DNA from: Yoonia vestfoldensis SKA53
GTDB taxonomy: Bacteria > Pseudomonadota > Alphaproteobacteria > Rhodobacterales > Rhodobacteraceae
NCBI RefSeq assembly: GCF_000152785.1
Contig: NZ_CH672414.1
Coordinates: forward strand, 1,862,639-1,926,638
Direction of reading: 5' to 3'
DNA: 64,000 nt
Part shown: positions 1-9,181 of the stretch, in pieces
Numbering within the stretch: the stretch's first letter is position 1
Layout of the letters: every line of letters begins with the position of its first letter
Made by a program: the position numbers and the translations under genes
Notes under the pieces: model-generated
Seen by the model: only the letters and a program-made list of their open reading frames with translations
Database searches by the model: none
What the model was told of the DNA's origin: nothing

Positions 1-1
1 C

Positions 2-226
2 AAAATGGTCGCACATTTTGCAAGTGCTCCGATTACGTCCGGTGACGTTAAACGAACAATGGATGCGTTTAGAGTAAAGTCGGAACTTTCAACACTATCA
101 AGAGCTTTATCCAACAATTCAAGCTTGTTTCTTACCAAAAAAGAGGGAAGTGCAGTAAAGTATGAACTTACCAGTTCAGCAGAGGAAAGCTTCCTTGATT
201 GGTTAGATTCTGACACCAATGAATGA
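2..226 (+). CDS. Partial hypothetical protein (3' end), winged-helix-like tail
   Basis: The frame is open to the left edge of the window, so only about the last 75 codons are seen and the true start probably lies outside (an ATG is present at 5). The visible part has two short helices, a polar segment with KKEG, and a YELTSSA stretch. That order resembles the recognition helix and wing of a winged-helix domain, but this is a weak shape match. It overlaps the next gene by 8 bases (219-226), which suggests co-transcription. The DNA is much richer in A and T than the lepA region that follows, as expected of horizontally acquired DNA. No family is recognised. Confidence 0.5.
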   Translation, partial: KMVAHFASAPITSGDVKRTMDAFRVKSELSTLSRALSNNSSLFLTKKEGSAVKYELTSSAEESFLDWLDSDTNE

Positions 227-941
227 CGCGAGCAATTTTGTTCACGCTCTTTCAAGCGAGTCGAATCTTACTGAGTTGGATCTAGTGCTGCGTGCAGCTT
301 GGTATTTACGGACGACCACAGATCAAACTAGTATTTCTGCGGAAGATGCCGTAGGATTTCTGAAGGAATGGTCACTCCGTCCAAACATAAACATTACTAG
401 ACTAAAGCAAAAACTTAGGAGATCACCTGACGTCTCTTTCCACGGAACTGGGGGACTTCATCTCCCTGCCAAGACCATCACGACTCTTAATAAAAAATAT
501 CTACAGCTTCTAGAAGCACCACCTCCAAAAGTTGAAAATACTCTTCTTGAGGCGGAAAGTTTTCACAGCTCAAGACACTATGTTATTGAGCTGGTTCGCC
601 AGATTAATGGATCATATCAATTTCAATTATTTGACTGCTGCGCTGTGATGATGCGGCGTTTAGCGGAAGTCTTAATCATTGACGCATATACATTCCGAAG
701 CGCAGATGATCTAATCCGAGATGGTGATGGCAATCTCAAAATGATGAACGGCCTGCTAAATGAGATTAAATCAGGGCGAACCTTCAAGCTAAGCCGAAAC
801 GCTCCAAAGTTTCTCGAAGATCTCAAGTTACTAGGAGATACGGCTGCGCACAGCCGTAACTATATAACCAAGAAAAGAGATATAGATGAATTTTCTCTAA
901 AGTTTAGAATGCTAATAGAAGAACTAATTAACCTATCCTAA
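219..941 (+). CDS. Hypothetical protein with C-terminal HEPN/DUF4145-like region
   Basis: A 240-residue predicted cytoplasmic protein with no signal peptide or membrane segment. The first 80 residues are helical and end in a region that could be a winged helix. The last 110 residues carry an MMRRLAE helix and later [10 protein letters not shown] before a final amphipathic helix. This arrangement is typical of DUF4145/HEPN-like domains found in abortive-infection and restriction-associated proteins. The canonical HEPN R-x4-6-H ribonuclease motif is not clear, so activity cannot be claimed. It starts inside the end of the preceding frame, and its stop overlaps the convergent lepA stop by 4 bases. 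AT-rich codon use marks it as part of an accessory block. The function is unknown. Confidence 0.7.
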   Translation: MNDASNFVHALSSESNLTELDLVLRAAWYLRTTTDQTSISAEDAVGFLKEWSLRPNINITRLKQKLRRSPDVSFHGTGGLHLPAKTITTLNKKYLQLLEAPPPKVENTLLEAESFHSSRHYVIELVRQINGSYQFQLFDCCAVMMRRLAEVLIIDAYTFRSADDLIRDGDGNLKMMNGLLNEIKSGRTFKLSRNAPKFLEDLKLLGDTAAHSRNYITKKRDIDEFSLKFRMLIEELINLS

Positions 942-2737
942 CCATCCATCTTCAGCGCCGAAATAAACGCCTCCTGCGGGATGTCCACCTTCCCGAACTG
1001 CCGCATCTTCTTTTTGCCGGCCTTCTGCTTGTCCAGCAACTTGCGCTTGCGCGTGGCGTCACCGCCATAGCATTTCGCGGTCACGTCCTTGCGCAGGGCG
1101 GACAGCGTTTCGCGGGCGATGACCTTGCCGCCGATGGCCGCCTGGATCGGGATCTTGAACATGTGGCGGGGGATCAGGTCTTTGAGCTTTTCCACCATCG
1201 CGCGGCCGCGCATTTCGGCCCGGTCGCGGTGGACCATCATCGACAGCGCGTCGACGGGTTCGTCGTTGACCAGCACGGACATCTTGACCAGATAATCCTC
1301 TTGGTAGCCCGTCAGGACATAATCAAAAGACGCATAGCCCTTGGTCACGGATTTCAGGCGGTCGTAGAAATCGAACACCACCTCGTTCAGCGGCAGGTCA
1401 TAGACCACCATCGCGCGGCTGCCCGCATAGGTCAGGTCAAGCTGCACGCCGCGGCGGTCCTGACACAGTTTCAGCACGTCACCAAGATATTCGTCCGGCA
1501 CAAGGATCGTCGCCTTGATGCGCGGTTCTTCCAGATGGTCGATCAGCGTCAGGTCGGGCATGTCGGCGGGGTTGTGCAATTCGCGCATCTCGCCGTCGCG
1601 CATGTGCAGGTGATAGACCACCGAAGGGGCGGTCGTGATCAGGTCGATGTCATATTCGCGTTCGATCCGGTCGCGGATCACCTCCAGATGCAGCAGGCCG
1701 AGGAACCCGCAGCGAAAGCCGAAGCCGAGCGCGGCGGATGTTTCCATCTCAAAGCTGAAGCTTGCATCATTCAGCGCCAGTTTCTCGATCGCGTCACGCA
1801 GGTCTTCGAATAGCGACGAATCGACGGGGAAAAGGCCGCAAAACACCACGGGTTGCGCGGGTTTAAAACCGGGCAGCGCCTGATCGGTACCCTTTTTCTC
1901 GGATGTGATCGTGTCGCCGACGCGGGTGTCGCGCACCTGTTTGATGGACGCCGTGATGAACCCGATTTCACCGGGGCCAAGGATTTCGACATCCTGCATC
2001 TTGGGCCGGAACACCCCGATCTTGTCGATCTGGTGAACGGTGCCGTTGGACATGAACCGCACACGGTCGTTTTTCTTCATCGTCCCATCGATGATCCGCA
2101 CCAGCACGATGACGCCAAGATAACTGTCGTACCAGCTGTCCACCAGCATCGCCTTTAATGGCGCGTCGCGATCGCCCTGCGGGGCGGGCAGCAGGTTGAC
2201 GATGGCTTCAAGCGTTTCGTGAATGCCGATACCAGTTTTCGCCGACACGCGGATCGCACCGGATGCATCAAGCCCGATCACATCCTCGATCTGGGCTGCG
2301 ACCTGATCGCATTCGGATGCCGGCAGGTCGATCTTGTTCAGCACGGGCACGATTTCATGGCCCGCATCGAGCGCGTGATAGACATTGGCCAGCGTCTGCG
2401 CCTCGACCCCTTGGGTGCTGTCCACGACCAGCAGTGACCCTTCGACGGCGCGCATCGACCGCGACACTTCATAGGCAAAATCAACGTGGCCGGGGGTGTC
2501 GATCAGGTTCAGAACATAGGCGCGGCCATTGTCGGCGGTGTAATCGATCCGCACCGTGTTGGCCTTGATCGTGATGCCGCGTTCGCGTTCGATATCCATG
2601 CTGTCAAGCATCTGTTCCTTCATATCGCGCGCGGCCACGGTATTGGTCGACTGGATCAACCGGTCGGCCAGAGTGGATTTACCGTGGTCGATATGCGCCA
2701 CGATCGAGAAATTGCGGATATGCGAAAGGTCTGTCAT
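938..2737 (-). CDS. lepA: Elongation factor 4 (back-translocating GTPase LepA)
   Basis: A 599-residue translational GTPase of normal length for LepA/EF4, acting on the ribosome and associated with recovery of stalled or mis-translocated complexes. The P-loop AHIDHGKST is at residues 14-22, DTPGHVDF at 80-87 and NKIDLP at 134-139. The C-terminus is lysine-rich ([18 protein letters not shown]), which is diagnostic of LepA rather than EF-G. No Shine-Dalgarno sequence precedes the ATG at 2737. A promoter-like pair (2744-2772) would place transcription start at or next to the ATG, so the mRNA may be leaderless; that is inference. It converges with the AT-rich gene to its left, and the 3' end marks the accessory/core boundary. 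Confidence 0.97.
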   Translation of the reverse strand: MTDLSHIRNFSIVAHIDHGKSTLADRLIQSTNTVAARDMKEQMLDSMDIERERGITIKANTVRIDYTADNGRAYVLNLIDTPGHVDFAYEVSRSMRAVEGSLLVVDSTQGVEAQTLANVYHALDAGHEIVPVLNKIDLPASECDQVAAQIEDVIGLDASGAIRVSAKTGIGIHETLEAIVNLLPAPQGDRDAPLKAMLVDSWYDSYLGVIVLVRIIDGTMKKNDRVRFMSNGTVHQIDKIGVFRPKMQDVEILGPGEIGFITASIKQVRDTRVGDTITSEKKGTDQALPGFKPAQPVVFCGLFPVDSSLFEDLRDAIEKLALNDASFSFEMETSAALGFGFRCGFLGLLHLEVIRDRIEREYDIDLITTAPSVVYHLHMRDGEMRELHNPADMPDLTLIDHLEEPRIKATILVPDEYLGDVLKLCQDRRGVQLDLTYAGSRAMVVYDLPLNEVVFDFYDRLKSVTKGYASFDYVLTGYQEDYLVKMSVLVNDEPVDALSMMVHRDRAEMRGRAMVEKLKDLIPRHMFKIPIQAAIGGKVIARETLSALRKDVTAKCYGGDATRKRKLLDKQKAGKKKMRQFGKVDIPQEAFISALKMDG

Positions 2738-2743
2738 GGCTGG

Positions 2744-2772
2744 GATATGATGCGGATTCCGGTTCCCGTCAA
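2744..2772 (-). promoter_or_regulatory. Candidate lepA promoter (leaderless arrangement)
   Basis: On the minus strand TTGACG (2767-2772) is followed after 17 bases by CATATC (2744-2749). The expected start of transcription falls at about 2737, the A of the lepA ATG. The -35 is good and the -10 is weak. Confidence 0.35.
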
Positions 2773-2913
2773 TCTCGGTTTGTCCGCCGTCGTGCGCTCA
2801 TTGCCTCAAAGACCACTTCGCCTTCGTGAATTGCATTGCCGCGCCTGACCCTGCATATTGCGCCCGAACACGGCAGGGCGATCCTGCAAGACGCCAAAAA
2901 GACAGAGGGCAGG

Positions 2914-3231
2914 ATGCGGATTTTTCTGGTGATGGGTGCGGTTGCGACGCTGGCCGCTTGCGGCGGCGGGCGCGTGTCCGGCGATATCAGCGCCGCCTGT
3001 ATGAACGCGGGCCGTGTCGCCGCATCGCCGCAGCTGTGTTCCTGTGTCCAGCAGGTCGCCAACCAGTCGCTGTCAGACCGCGATCAGGCGCGCGCGGCTG
3101 CGTTCTTTGCCGATCCGCAGCGCGCGCAGGACACCCGCCAGTCCGACAACCGTAGTGACGAAGCGTTCTGGCTGCGCTACCGCGCCTTTGCCGATCTTGC
3201 GACACAGGTCTGCCGTCCTGTTGCGGTCTAG
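2914..3231 (+). CDS. Small hypothetical lipoprotein
   Basis: A 105-residue protein beginning MRIFLVMGAVATLAAC. The short hydrophobic stretch and LAAC lipobox predict a lipid-modified cysteine after signal peptidase II cleavage. The ATG at 2914 is chosen over an upstream in-frame codon at 2836 because it starts the signal peptide and follows a purine-rich GAGGGCAGG ribosome site. The mature part has three more cysteines (CMNAG, CSC and near the C-terminus, CRPVAV), which may form disulfides in the periplasm. It is followed 45 bases later by meaB on the same strand. No functional family is recognised. Confidence 0.75.
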   Translation: MRIFLVMGAVATLAACGGGRVSGDISAACMNAGRVAASPQLCSCVQQVANQSLSDRDQARAAAFFADPQRAQDTRQSDNRSDEAFWLRYRAFADLATQVCRPVAV

Positions 3232-3276
3232 CCCCTCCCCACTGGACAGCGTCGCCCTGCCCGATATGAAGGCAGC

Positions 3277-4272
3277 ATGACCCGCAACCCTGCCCCCGAT
3301 GATCTGGCCCAGCGTATCCGTGCGGGCGACAGGCGCGCGCTGGCAAAGGGAATCACGCTGGTCGAAAGCGGGCGCGCCGATGACCGCGTTGCCGCCATAG
3401 CCTTGTTGACAGCCCTTGGCACCGACCGACAGGCGCTGCGCATCGGGCTGTCCGGCACGCCGGGTGTCGGCAAATCGACCTTTATCGAAAGCTTTGGCCT
3501 GATGCTGACCGGGCAGGGCAAACGTGTCGCGGTGCTGGCGGTCGATCCTTCCTCGGCCCGGTCGGGCGGGTCGATACTGGGCGACAAGACGCGCATGGAT
3601 TATCTGGCCCGCGACCCGCTGGCATTCATTCGCCCCTCCCCCAGCCAGACGCAGCTTGGCGGCGTCGCCCGCCGCACGCGCGAGGCTGTGGCTTTGTGCG
3701 AGGCAGCGGGGTTCGACATCGTGCTGATCGAAACCGTGGGGGTGGGCCAATCCGAAACCATGGTCGCGCAGATGGCCGATCTGTTCGTTCTGCTGCTCGC
3801 CCCTGCGGGGGGTGATGAATTGCAGGGCGTCAAGCGCGGCATCATGGAAATGGCCGATCTGATTCTGGTGAACAAGGCGGATGGCGATCTGAAAAGCCAG
3901 GCAATGCGCACCTGCGCCGATTATGCTGGTGCTTTGCGCCTGCTGCGCAAACGCCCGCAAGACCCCGAAGATTTCCCTAAGGCGATGACCGTCTCCGCGC
4001 TCGAACAGCACGGGCTGGCAGCCGCTTGGGACGACATGCAGCATCTGGCCAATTGGCGGCGTGATACGGGCATCTGGGACGAGGTCCGTCTTGCACAGGT
4101 CAGCTATTGGTTCACCGAGGATGTGCGCCAAGGTCTTGTCCAGTTGCTGGAATCTGATCCAGCCCTGCAAGACGCCATGACAACGGCGAAAGCCCAGGTT
4201 CTGTCCGGCAAGCTCGCCCCATCAGTCGCCGCCGCACAGGTGCTGGCGGCCTTGAAAGGCCTGGCGCCGTGA
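3277..4272 (+). CDS. meaB: Methylmalonyl-CoA mutase-associated GTPase MeaB
   Basis: A 331-residue G3E-family GTPase that protects and reloads the adenosylcobalamin enzyme methylmalonyl-CoA mutase. The P-loop GTPGVGKST is at residues 60-68. It is followed by the family signature DPSSARSGGSILGDKTRM, a VLIETVGVGQSE switch region and an LVNKADGD base-recognition motif. Length is normal. The mutase itself is not in the window, but methylmalonyl-CoA epimerase lies at 22315-22719, so the ethylmalonyl-/methylmalonyl-CoA route is likely present. Its TGA overlaps the GTG start of the following hydrolase gene. Confidence 0.95.
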   Translation: MTRNPAPDDLAQRIRAGDRRALAKGITLVESGRADDRVAAIALLTALGTDRQALRIGLSGTPGVGKSTFIESFGLMLTGQGKRVAVLAVDPSSARSGGSILGDKTRMDYLARDPLAFIRPSPSQTQLGGVARRTREAVALCEAAGFDIVLIETVGVGQSETMVAQMADLFVLLLAPAGGDELQGVKRGIMEMADLILVNKADGDLKSQAMRTCADYAGALRLLRKRPQDPEDFPKAMTVSALEQHGLAAAWDDMQHLANWRRDTGIWDEVRLAQVSYWFTEDVRQGLVQLLESDPALQDAMTTAKAQVLSGKLAPSVAAAQVLAALKGLAP

Positions 4273-5006
4273 AACCGCTGTTCGATGGGGATCATCTGCG
4301 CGCGACCCTTTATGATCGCGGCCATGACAAGTTGATCATCACCTTCGATTTCCGCAGCCCGGGCAAACGCGACTTCGGCAAGGATCAGCCAAGTGCGGCC
4401 TTTGCACGCAAGGGCTTTGCGGTCCTGCGCGTCAAGACAAGGCGGAACGACTGGTTCATCAATTCCGAGACGGCCGCGCTCGAAGACAGCCTGCGCCGGA
4501 TTGCCGACGACTATGACTGGATCAATCTTTTGGGGTATTCGATGGGGGGATATGCCGCTTTCCGGTTCGGGTCCTGTATCGCGGCAAATGCGATTGTCGC
4601 TGTCTCGCCCCAGTTTTCAATCACCCCCGACATCGCGCCTTTCGATCCACGATACTGGCCCGACAGCACAGGTTTTGATCCGGTGATCGGCGATCTGGCC
4701 AGCAGATTGCGCCCGGATCAAAAGGGGCTCATCCTCGTCGATCCGTTCAGCAAACCCGACCTGATGCACGCACAGCTGATCACAGCTTATGCTCCCTGCG
4801 TAAGATTGGCCCGTTTGGCGGGTGGCGGACATCCGGCGACCAAGGTCCTGGCCGAGGCCGGTCAGGGGCAGATCATCCGGACCGTTGCGACAACATTTGC
4901 GCCCGATCCCAGACCGATCATCACCGCCCATCGCGCCGCGCGGGCGGGGTCGAGACAATACCTGAACCGACTGACCCGCGCCAGACGGCAGCGCGGGAGA
5001 GAATAA
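4269..5006 (+). CDS. Alpha/beta-hydrolase family protein
   Basis: A 245-residue predicted cytosolic hydrolase starting at a GTG that overlaps the meaB stop (GTGA), so the two are translationally coupled. The nucleophile elbow LGYSMGGYAA puts the catalytic serine at about residue 91. Likely acid and base are the aspartate in LILVDPFSKPD and the histidine in AGGGHPATK. The C-terminus is unusually arginine-rich and may be disordered or bind nucleic acid. The substrate cannot be read from sequence. The link to meaB is by position only. Confidence 0.75.
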   Translation: MKPLFDGDHLRATLYDRGHDKLIITFDFRSPGKRDFGKDQPSAAFARKGFAVLRVKTRRNDWFINSETAALEDSLRRIADDYDWINLLGYSMGGYAAFRFGSCIAANAIVAVSPQFSITPDIAPFDPRYWPDSTGFDPVIGDLASRLRPDQKGLILVDPFSKPDLMHAQLITAYAPCVRLARLAGGGHPATKVLAEAGQGQIIRTVATTFAPDPRPIITAHRAARAGSRQYLNRLTRARRQRGRE

Positions 5007-5029
5007 CCAAGACGATCGACTGATCTGGG

Positions 5030-5058
5030 TTGACGACCGCGCGGAATCCTCCTAGTCA
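5030..5058 (+). promoter_or_regulatory. Candidate rpmB promoter
   Basis: TTGACG (5030-5035), a 17-base spacer, then TAGTCA (5053-5058). It lies 100 bases upstream of rpmB in the 154-base gap after the hydrolase gene. The -10 is a poor match. Confidence 0.35.
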
Positions 5059-5160
5059 CCGCCGATAATAATCTGCTCTGCTTGCGCGGGGCTTCTCACC
5101 CGTATGCAGGATGTCCCGCCAGTCTGGCCGGCGATATCCCTCAGAACAAGGAAAACGCCC

Positions 5161-5448
5161 ATGTCGCGCCGTTGCGAATTGACTGGAAAAGGCCCGATGT
5201 CTGGCAACAACGTCAGCCACGCCAAGAACCACACCCGTCGCCGGTTCCTGCCGAACCTGCAGGACGTGACATTGCAGTCCGACGTTTTGGGTCGGTCGTT
5301 CAAGCTGAAAATCTCGAACGCAGCTCTGCGCACCGTCGATCACCGCGGTGGCTTGGATGCCTTCATGGCCAAAGCGAAAGAGGCAGAATTGTCGCCTGAC
5401 GCGCTGAAGATCAAAAAAGAAATCGCCAAGGCGACTGCAGCGGCCTAA
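5161..5448 (+). CDS. rpmB: 50S ribosomal protein L28
   Basis: A 95-residue protein beginning [20 protein letters not shown], the characteristic bL28 N-terminus with its histidine/asparagine-rich turn, followed by [12 protein letters not shown]. It is a structural component of the large ribosomal subunit. The start is fixed by this conserved beginning and by AAGGAAAA about 10 bases upstream. Upstream in-frame codons would add a non-conserved extension. It is a monocistronic unit with its own candidate promoter and a strong intrinsic terminator. Confidence 0.97.
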   Translation: MSRRCELTGKGPMSGNNVSHAKNHTRRRFLPNLQDVTLQSDVLGRSFKLKISNAALRTVDHRGGLDAFMAKAKEAELSPDALKIKKEIAKATAAA

Positions 5449-5474
5449 GCCAGCAGCCCAACGCGGATACTTTG

Positions 5475-5504
5475 AACGCGGTCGTGCAAACGGCCGCGTT
5501 TTTT
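5475..5504 (+). terminator. Rho-independent terminator of rpmB
   Basis: A 10-bp stem AACGCGGTCG / CGGCCGCGTT (one G-T wobble) with a 6-base loop is followed directly by a run of T, 27 bases after the rpmB stop. Confidence 0.85.
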
Positions 5505-5554
5505 GTCGTGCAGCCGAGCTTGACCGCGCCTGTCCCCCGCGTCAGACCAGCACC

Positions 5555-7960
5555 ATGACCGACCTGCCGATTGACATCATCCTGCCTGATCTGGTCGCAG
5601 CGCTTGGCCAGCATGGCCGCGCCGTTTTGCAGGCCCCGCCCGGTGCCGGCAAGACGACCCGCGTGCCGCTGGCCATGCTGAAAGCCGGGCTGACCCGCGG
5701 CAAGATCATCATGCTCGAACCCCGTCGCCTTGCCGCGCGCGCCGCCGCCGAACGACTGGCCGAAACATTGGGCGAGCAGCCCGGCCAGACGGTGGGCTAT
5801 CGGATGCGCGGCGAAAGCCAGCCCGGCAGCCGTATCGAGGTGGTGACCGAAGGCATCCTGACCCGCATGATCCAGTCCGACCCGGCGCTGACCGACGTTG
5901 GTGCCGTGATCTTTGATGAATTCCACGAACGGTCGCTGAACGCCGATCTGGGGCTGGCACTGGCCTGGGAATCGCGCGCCGTACTGCGCCCCGATCTGAT
6001 CCTGCTGGTGATGTCAGCCACATTGGATGCCGCCCCCGTCGCGGCCATGCTCGATGATGCGCCGGTCATCACCTCGCGCGGGCAATCCTATCCGGTGACC
6101 ACGCATTTTCTGGATACGGCGTTGCCCAAAACCATCCGCCTGCCGCAAGCCACCGCCGATCTGGTGGTCCGCGCGGTGCAGGAAACCAAAGGCGGCGTGC
6201 TGGTCTTTTTGCCCGGCGAGGGCGAGATCAGGGCGACCATGGCCGCCCTGTCAGGCCGCCTGCCGGACGGTTGCGTGATCCGCCCGCTTTATGGCGCGCT
6301 GCCGTTCAAGGACCAGCGCGCAGCCCTTGCCCCTGTCACGACCGGGCGCAAAATCGTGCTGTCCACATCCATCGCCGAAACATCGCTGACGATCCCCGAC
6401 ATCCGCGTCGTTGTGGATGCAGGGCGCGCGCGGCGCGCGCGGTTCGACCCCGGCTCCGGCATGTCGCGGCTGGTCACCGAACGGGTCAGCCGCGCCGAGG
6501 CCACCCAACGTGCCGGTCGCGCCGGCCGTGTCGCCCCCGGTGACGCCTACAAGCTCTGGACCAAGGGCGAGGATGGCGCCCTGCCCGCCTTCGCCCCCGC
6601 GGAAATCGAGGCCGCCGATCTGGCCGGCCTTGCGCTGGAACTTGCCGTCTGGGGCAGCGATGACCTGGCCTTCCTGACCCCGCCCTCCCCCGCCGCCTTG
6701 GCCGAGGCGCGCGCGCTGCTGCAAAACCTTGGCGCGCTGGATGGCAATCTGCGGATCACGGCACACGGGCGCGCGCTAGCGGCGCTGCCGTTGCATCCAC
6801 GGCTTGGGCATATGCTGCAGACGGCAGGCGCACAGGCCGCCCCCCTTGCCGCGCTGCTGGCCGCGCGCGATCCCCTGCGCGGTGCCCCGGTCGATCTAGC
6901 GCTGCGGATCCACGCGTTACAGGGGCGCTATGACGGACCCGGGCAGGTCAACCATGCAGCCCTCACCCAGATCAAACCCGAAATCGCACGCCTTGCCAGA
7001 GGCTTGCCCAAGACCGCCCCCATGACGCTGGCTGAACAAGCCGCCCTTGCCTATCCTGACCGGATCGGGCTTCGGCGCAAGGGCGACGCGCCGCGCTATC
7101 TTTTGTCGGGCGGCAAAGGCGCGATCATCGACAGCGCCGATCCGCTGGCAGGGCAACGGTTGATCGTGGCGACCGATCTGGACGGTGACAAACTCGAAGC
7201 GCGCGTCAGACAGGCAACAACCATCACCGAGGCGGAATTGCGCGGGCTCTTTGCCGACCGCATCGGATGGCACGACCTGTGCCAATGGTCACGGCGTGAC
7301 GGCAAGGTGCTTTCGCGCAGACAGGAAATGTTCGGCGCGCTGGTACTGGATGACCGCGTCTGGTCGGATGCGCCGGCCATCGCGGTGGCGCGCGCCATGC
7401 TGGACGGTGTGCGCCAGCTCGGGTTGCAATTCTCGGCTGCGGCAAAGCGGTTTCAGGCGCGGGTTGCCTTGGTCGATGGCCTGCCCGCCATGGATGATGC
7501 GACACTGCTGGCAACGCTCGAAGACTGGCTGCTGCCTGACCTCGCGGGCGTGCGCAGCGCAGAGGATTGGAAACGGTTCGACCCGCTGCCCGCGCTGCGC
7601 GCCATGCTGGACTGGGACCAGATGCAACGGCTCGATACCGCAGCCCCCGCCAGTTTCGAGACCCCCTTGGGGCGCAAGATCCCGATCGACTATGACGATG
7701 CAACGCCAGCGATCACGCTGCGCCTGCAGGAAATGTTCGGCACCACGCGCCACCCGATGGTGGGGCGCATACCGCTGCGGATCACGCTGCTGTCACCCGG
7801 ACAGAAACCCGTGCAGGTCACGCAGGATATCGTGGGCTTTTGGGCAACATCATACGCAGATGTGCGGCGCGATATGCGCGGCCGCTACCCGCGCCACCCC
7901 TGGCCCGAAGACCCGACCGAGGCCGACCCGACCCTGCGCACGAAACAGCGCGGCACCTGA
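5555..7960 (+). CDS. hrpB: ATP-dependent helicase HrpB
   Basis: An 801-residue DEAH/RHA-type superfamily 2 helicase. Motif I is APPGAGKTTRVP (residues 27-38) and motif II is DEFHER (121-126) in place of DEAH, as is usual in HrpB. Motif III is MSATLDA. The second RecA domain carries STSIAETSLTIP and QRAGRAGR. The C-terminal half has the HrpB-specific domain ending near HPWPEDPTEADPT. In bacteria it is a non-essential RNA helicase of poorly defined role. It converges with argF, separated by a dispersed repeat copy. Confidence 0.96.
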   Translation: MTDLPIDIILPDLVAALGQHGRAVLQAPPGAGKTTRVPLAMLKAGLTRGKIIMLEPRRLAARAAAERLAETLGEQPGQTVGYRMRGESQPGSRIEVVTEGILTRMIQSDPALTDVGAVIFDEFHERSLNADLGLALAWESRAVLRPDLILLVMSATLDAAPVAAMLDDAPVITSRGQSYPVTTHFLDTALPKTIRLPQATADLVVRAVQETKGGVLVFLPGEGEIRATMAALSGRLPDGCVIRPLYGALPFKDQRAALAPVTTGRKIVLSTSIAETSLTIPDIRVVVDAGRARRARFDPGSGMSRLVTERVSRAEATQRAGRAGRVAPGDAYKLWTKGEDGALPAFAPAEIEAADLAGLALELAVWGSDDLAFLTPPSPAALAEARALLQNLGALDGNLRITAHGRALAALPLHPRLGHMLQTAGAQAAPLAALLAARDPLRGAPVDLALRIHALQGRYDGPGQVNHAALTQIKPEIARLARGLPKTAPMTLAEQAALAYPDRIGLRRKGDAPRYLLSGGKGAIIDSADPLAGQRLIVATDLDGDKLEARVRQATTITEAELRGLFADRIGWHDLCQWSRRDGKVLSRRQEMFGALVLDDRVWSDAPAIAVARAMLDGVRQLGLQFSAAAKRFQARVALVDGLPAMDDATLLATLEDWLLPDLAGVRSAEDWKRFDPLPALRAMLDWDQMQRLDTAAPASFETPLGRKIPIDYDDATPAITLRLQEMFGTTRHPMVGRIPLRITLLSPGQKPVQVTQDIVGFWATSYADVRRDMRGRYPRHPWPEDPTEADPTLRTKQRGT

Positions 7961-7998
7961 CCGGCCAAGGTTGCGCGATACGCTGCACCGCCATTGGC

Positions 7999-8036
7999 CT
8001 CGCTTTGTTCAAAATACTCCCGCGCGGAGCGCTCCT
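7999..8036 (-). repeat. Dispersed GCCTCCGGCGGG-type repeat, copy 1
   Basis: Lies between the convergent hrpB and argF. It ends in the perfect 10-bp palindrome GGAGCGCTCC (8026-8035). Its segment 8000-8023 is identical over 24 bases to 39271-39294 inside ileS, which establishes it as a repeat. It may act as a two-way transcription terminator. Confidence 0.75.
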
Positions 8037-8052
8037 GCCACTGCGACTGACG

Positions 8053-8958
8053 CTACCGTCCCAGACAATAGCGCATGATCGCCTTTTGCGCGTGCAGCCG
8101 GTTTTCCGCCTCGTCAAAGATCACCGAATGCGGACCATCCATGACGCTGCTGGTCGCTTCATCCTCGCGGTGGGCGGGCAGGCAATGCATGAACAATGCA
8201 TCCGGTTTCGCCTTGGCCATCAGCGCGTCGTTGACCTGATAACCGCGCAGCTGGTTGTGGCGGCGTTCGCGGGCGGATTGCGGGTCGTGCATGCTGACCC
8301 ATGTATCCGTCACGACCAGATCGGCGCCCTGCACCGCCTCATTCGGATTGCGCATGATGGTATAAAGCCCGTCCAGCGCCGGATCAGGGTCAAGCGGCGG
8401 CGGACCCGTGAACACCAGATCGAAATCGAACTGCTTGGCCGCATGGGCAAAGCTGGCGAATACATTGTTGCCATCGCCGGACCAGACGACCTTTTTGCCT
8501 TTGATCGGGCCGTTATGTTCCTCGAACGTCATGATATCGGCCATGATCTGGCAAGGATGCGTGCGGTTGGTCAGCCCGTTGATCACCGGAACGGATGCAT
8601 ATTCAGCCATATCCAGCAGCGTCTGTTCCTCGAACGTGCGGATCATGATCAGATCGACATAGCGCGACAGCACGCGCGCAGTATCAGCGATGGTTTCACC
8701 ATGGCCCAGCTGCATGTCGGTGCCGGACAGCACCATGGTCTGCCCGCCCATCTGGCGCACGCCCACGTCAAAAGACACGCGGGTCCGCGTTGAAGGCTTT
8801 TCAAAAATCAGCGCGACCATCTGGCCGGCCAGCGGTTGTTCGGCATCGGGCGTGCCCTTGGGCAGCCCGTCGCGGGCATCCTTCATCCGGCGCGCATTGG
8901 CGATGATCGCGGACAAATCGTCTGCCGGGGTGACATGGATATCAAGAAAGTGATTCAT
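8053..8958 (-). CDS. argF: Ornithine carbamoyltransferase
   Basis: A 301-residue enzyme of arginine biosynthesis that joins carbamoyl phosphate to ornithine to give citrulline. The carbamoyl phosphate site FEKPSTRTR (STRTR at residues 56-60), HPCQ (134-137) and the ornithine/catalytic loop HCLPA (258-262) are all intact, so it is catalytically complete. Length is slightly shorter than average but normal for alphaproteobacteria. It lies downstream of argD on the same strand across a 223-base gap, probably with its own start signals. carB, elsewhere in the window, makes its substrate. Confidence 0.96.
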   Translation of the reverse strand: MNHFLDIHVTPADDLSAIIANARRMKDARDGLPKGTPDAEQPLAGQMVALIFEKPSTRTRVSFDVGVRQMGGQTMVLSGTDMQLGHGETIADTARVLSRYVDLIMIRTFEEQTLLDMAEYASVPVINGLTNRTHPCQIMADIMTFEEHNGPIKGKKVVWSGDGNNVFASFAHAAKQFDFDLVFTGPPPLDPDPALDGLYTIMRNPNEAVQGADLVVTDTWVSMHDPQSARERRHNQLRGYQVNDALMAKAKPDALFMHCLPAHREDEATSSVMDGPHSVIFDEAENRLHAQKAIMRYCLGR

Positions 8959-8960
8959 AT

Positions 8961-8981
8961 TATTCGCTTTTTATTCGCTTT
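8961..8981. repeat. Direct repeat of TATTCGCTTT at the argF start
   Basis: Two identical 10-mers (8961-8970 and 8972-8981), spaced 11 bases apart (one helical turn), sit directly upstream of the argF ATG. They could be operator half-sites or slippage. No ribosome site is obvious here. Confidence 0.5.
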
Positions 8982-9181
8982 GATTGGGCCGGTTCTTGCA
9001 GCCGATGTTCACAGATGCATCTGCCACGCACCGATTTGCCACCTATCGGCGGCGCCCGCCGTCGTATTCCCTGCCACGCCTTGACAAAGATCCCCTGCAG
9101 GCAGGTCACAATTGTTTACCGTGGCATAGACCAAAGATGGCACAACCGCTGATCCACCACTGTCAGTTTGGGGCATGCGCA

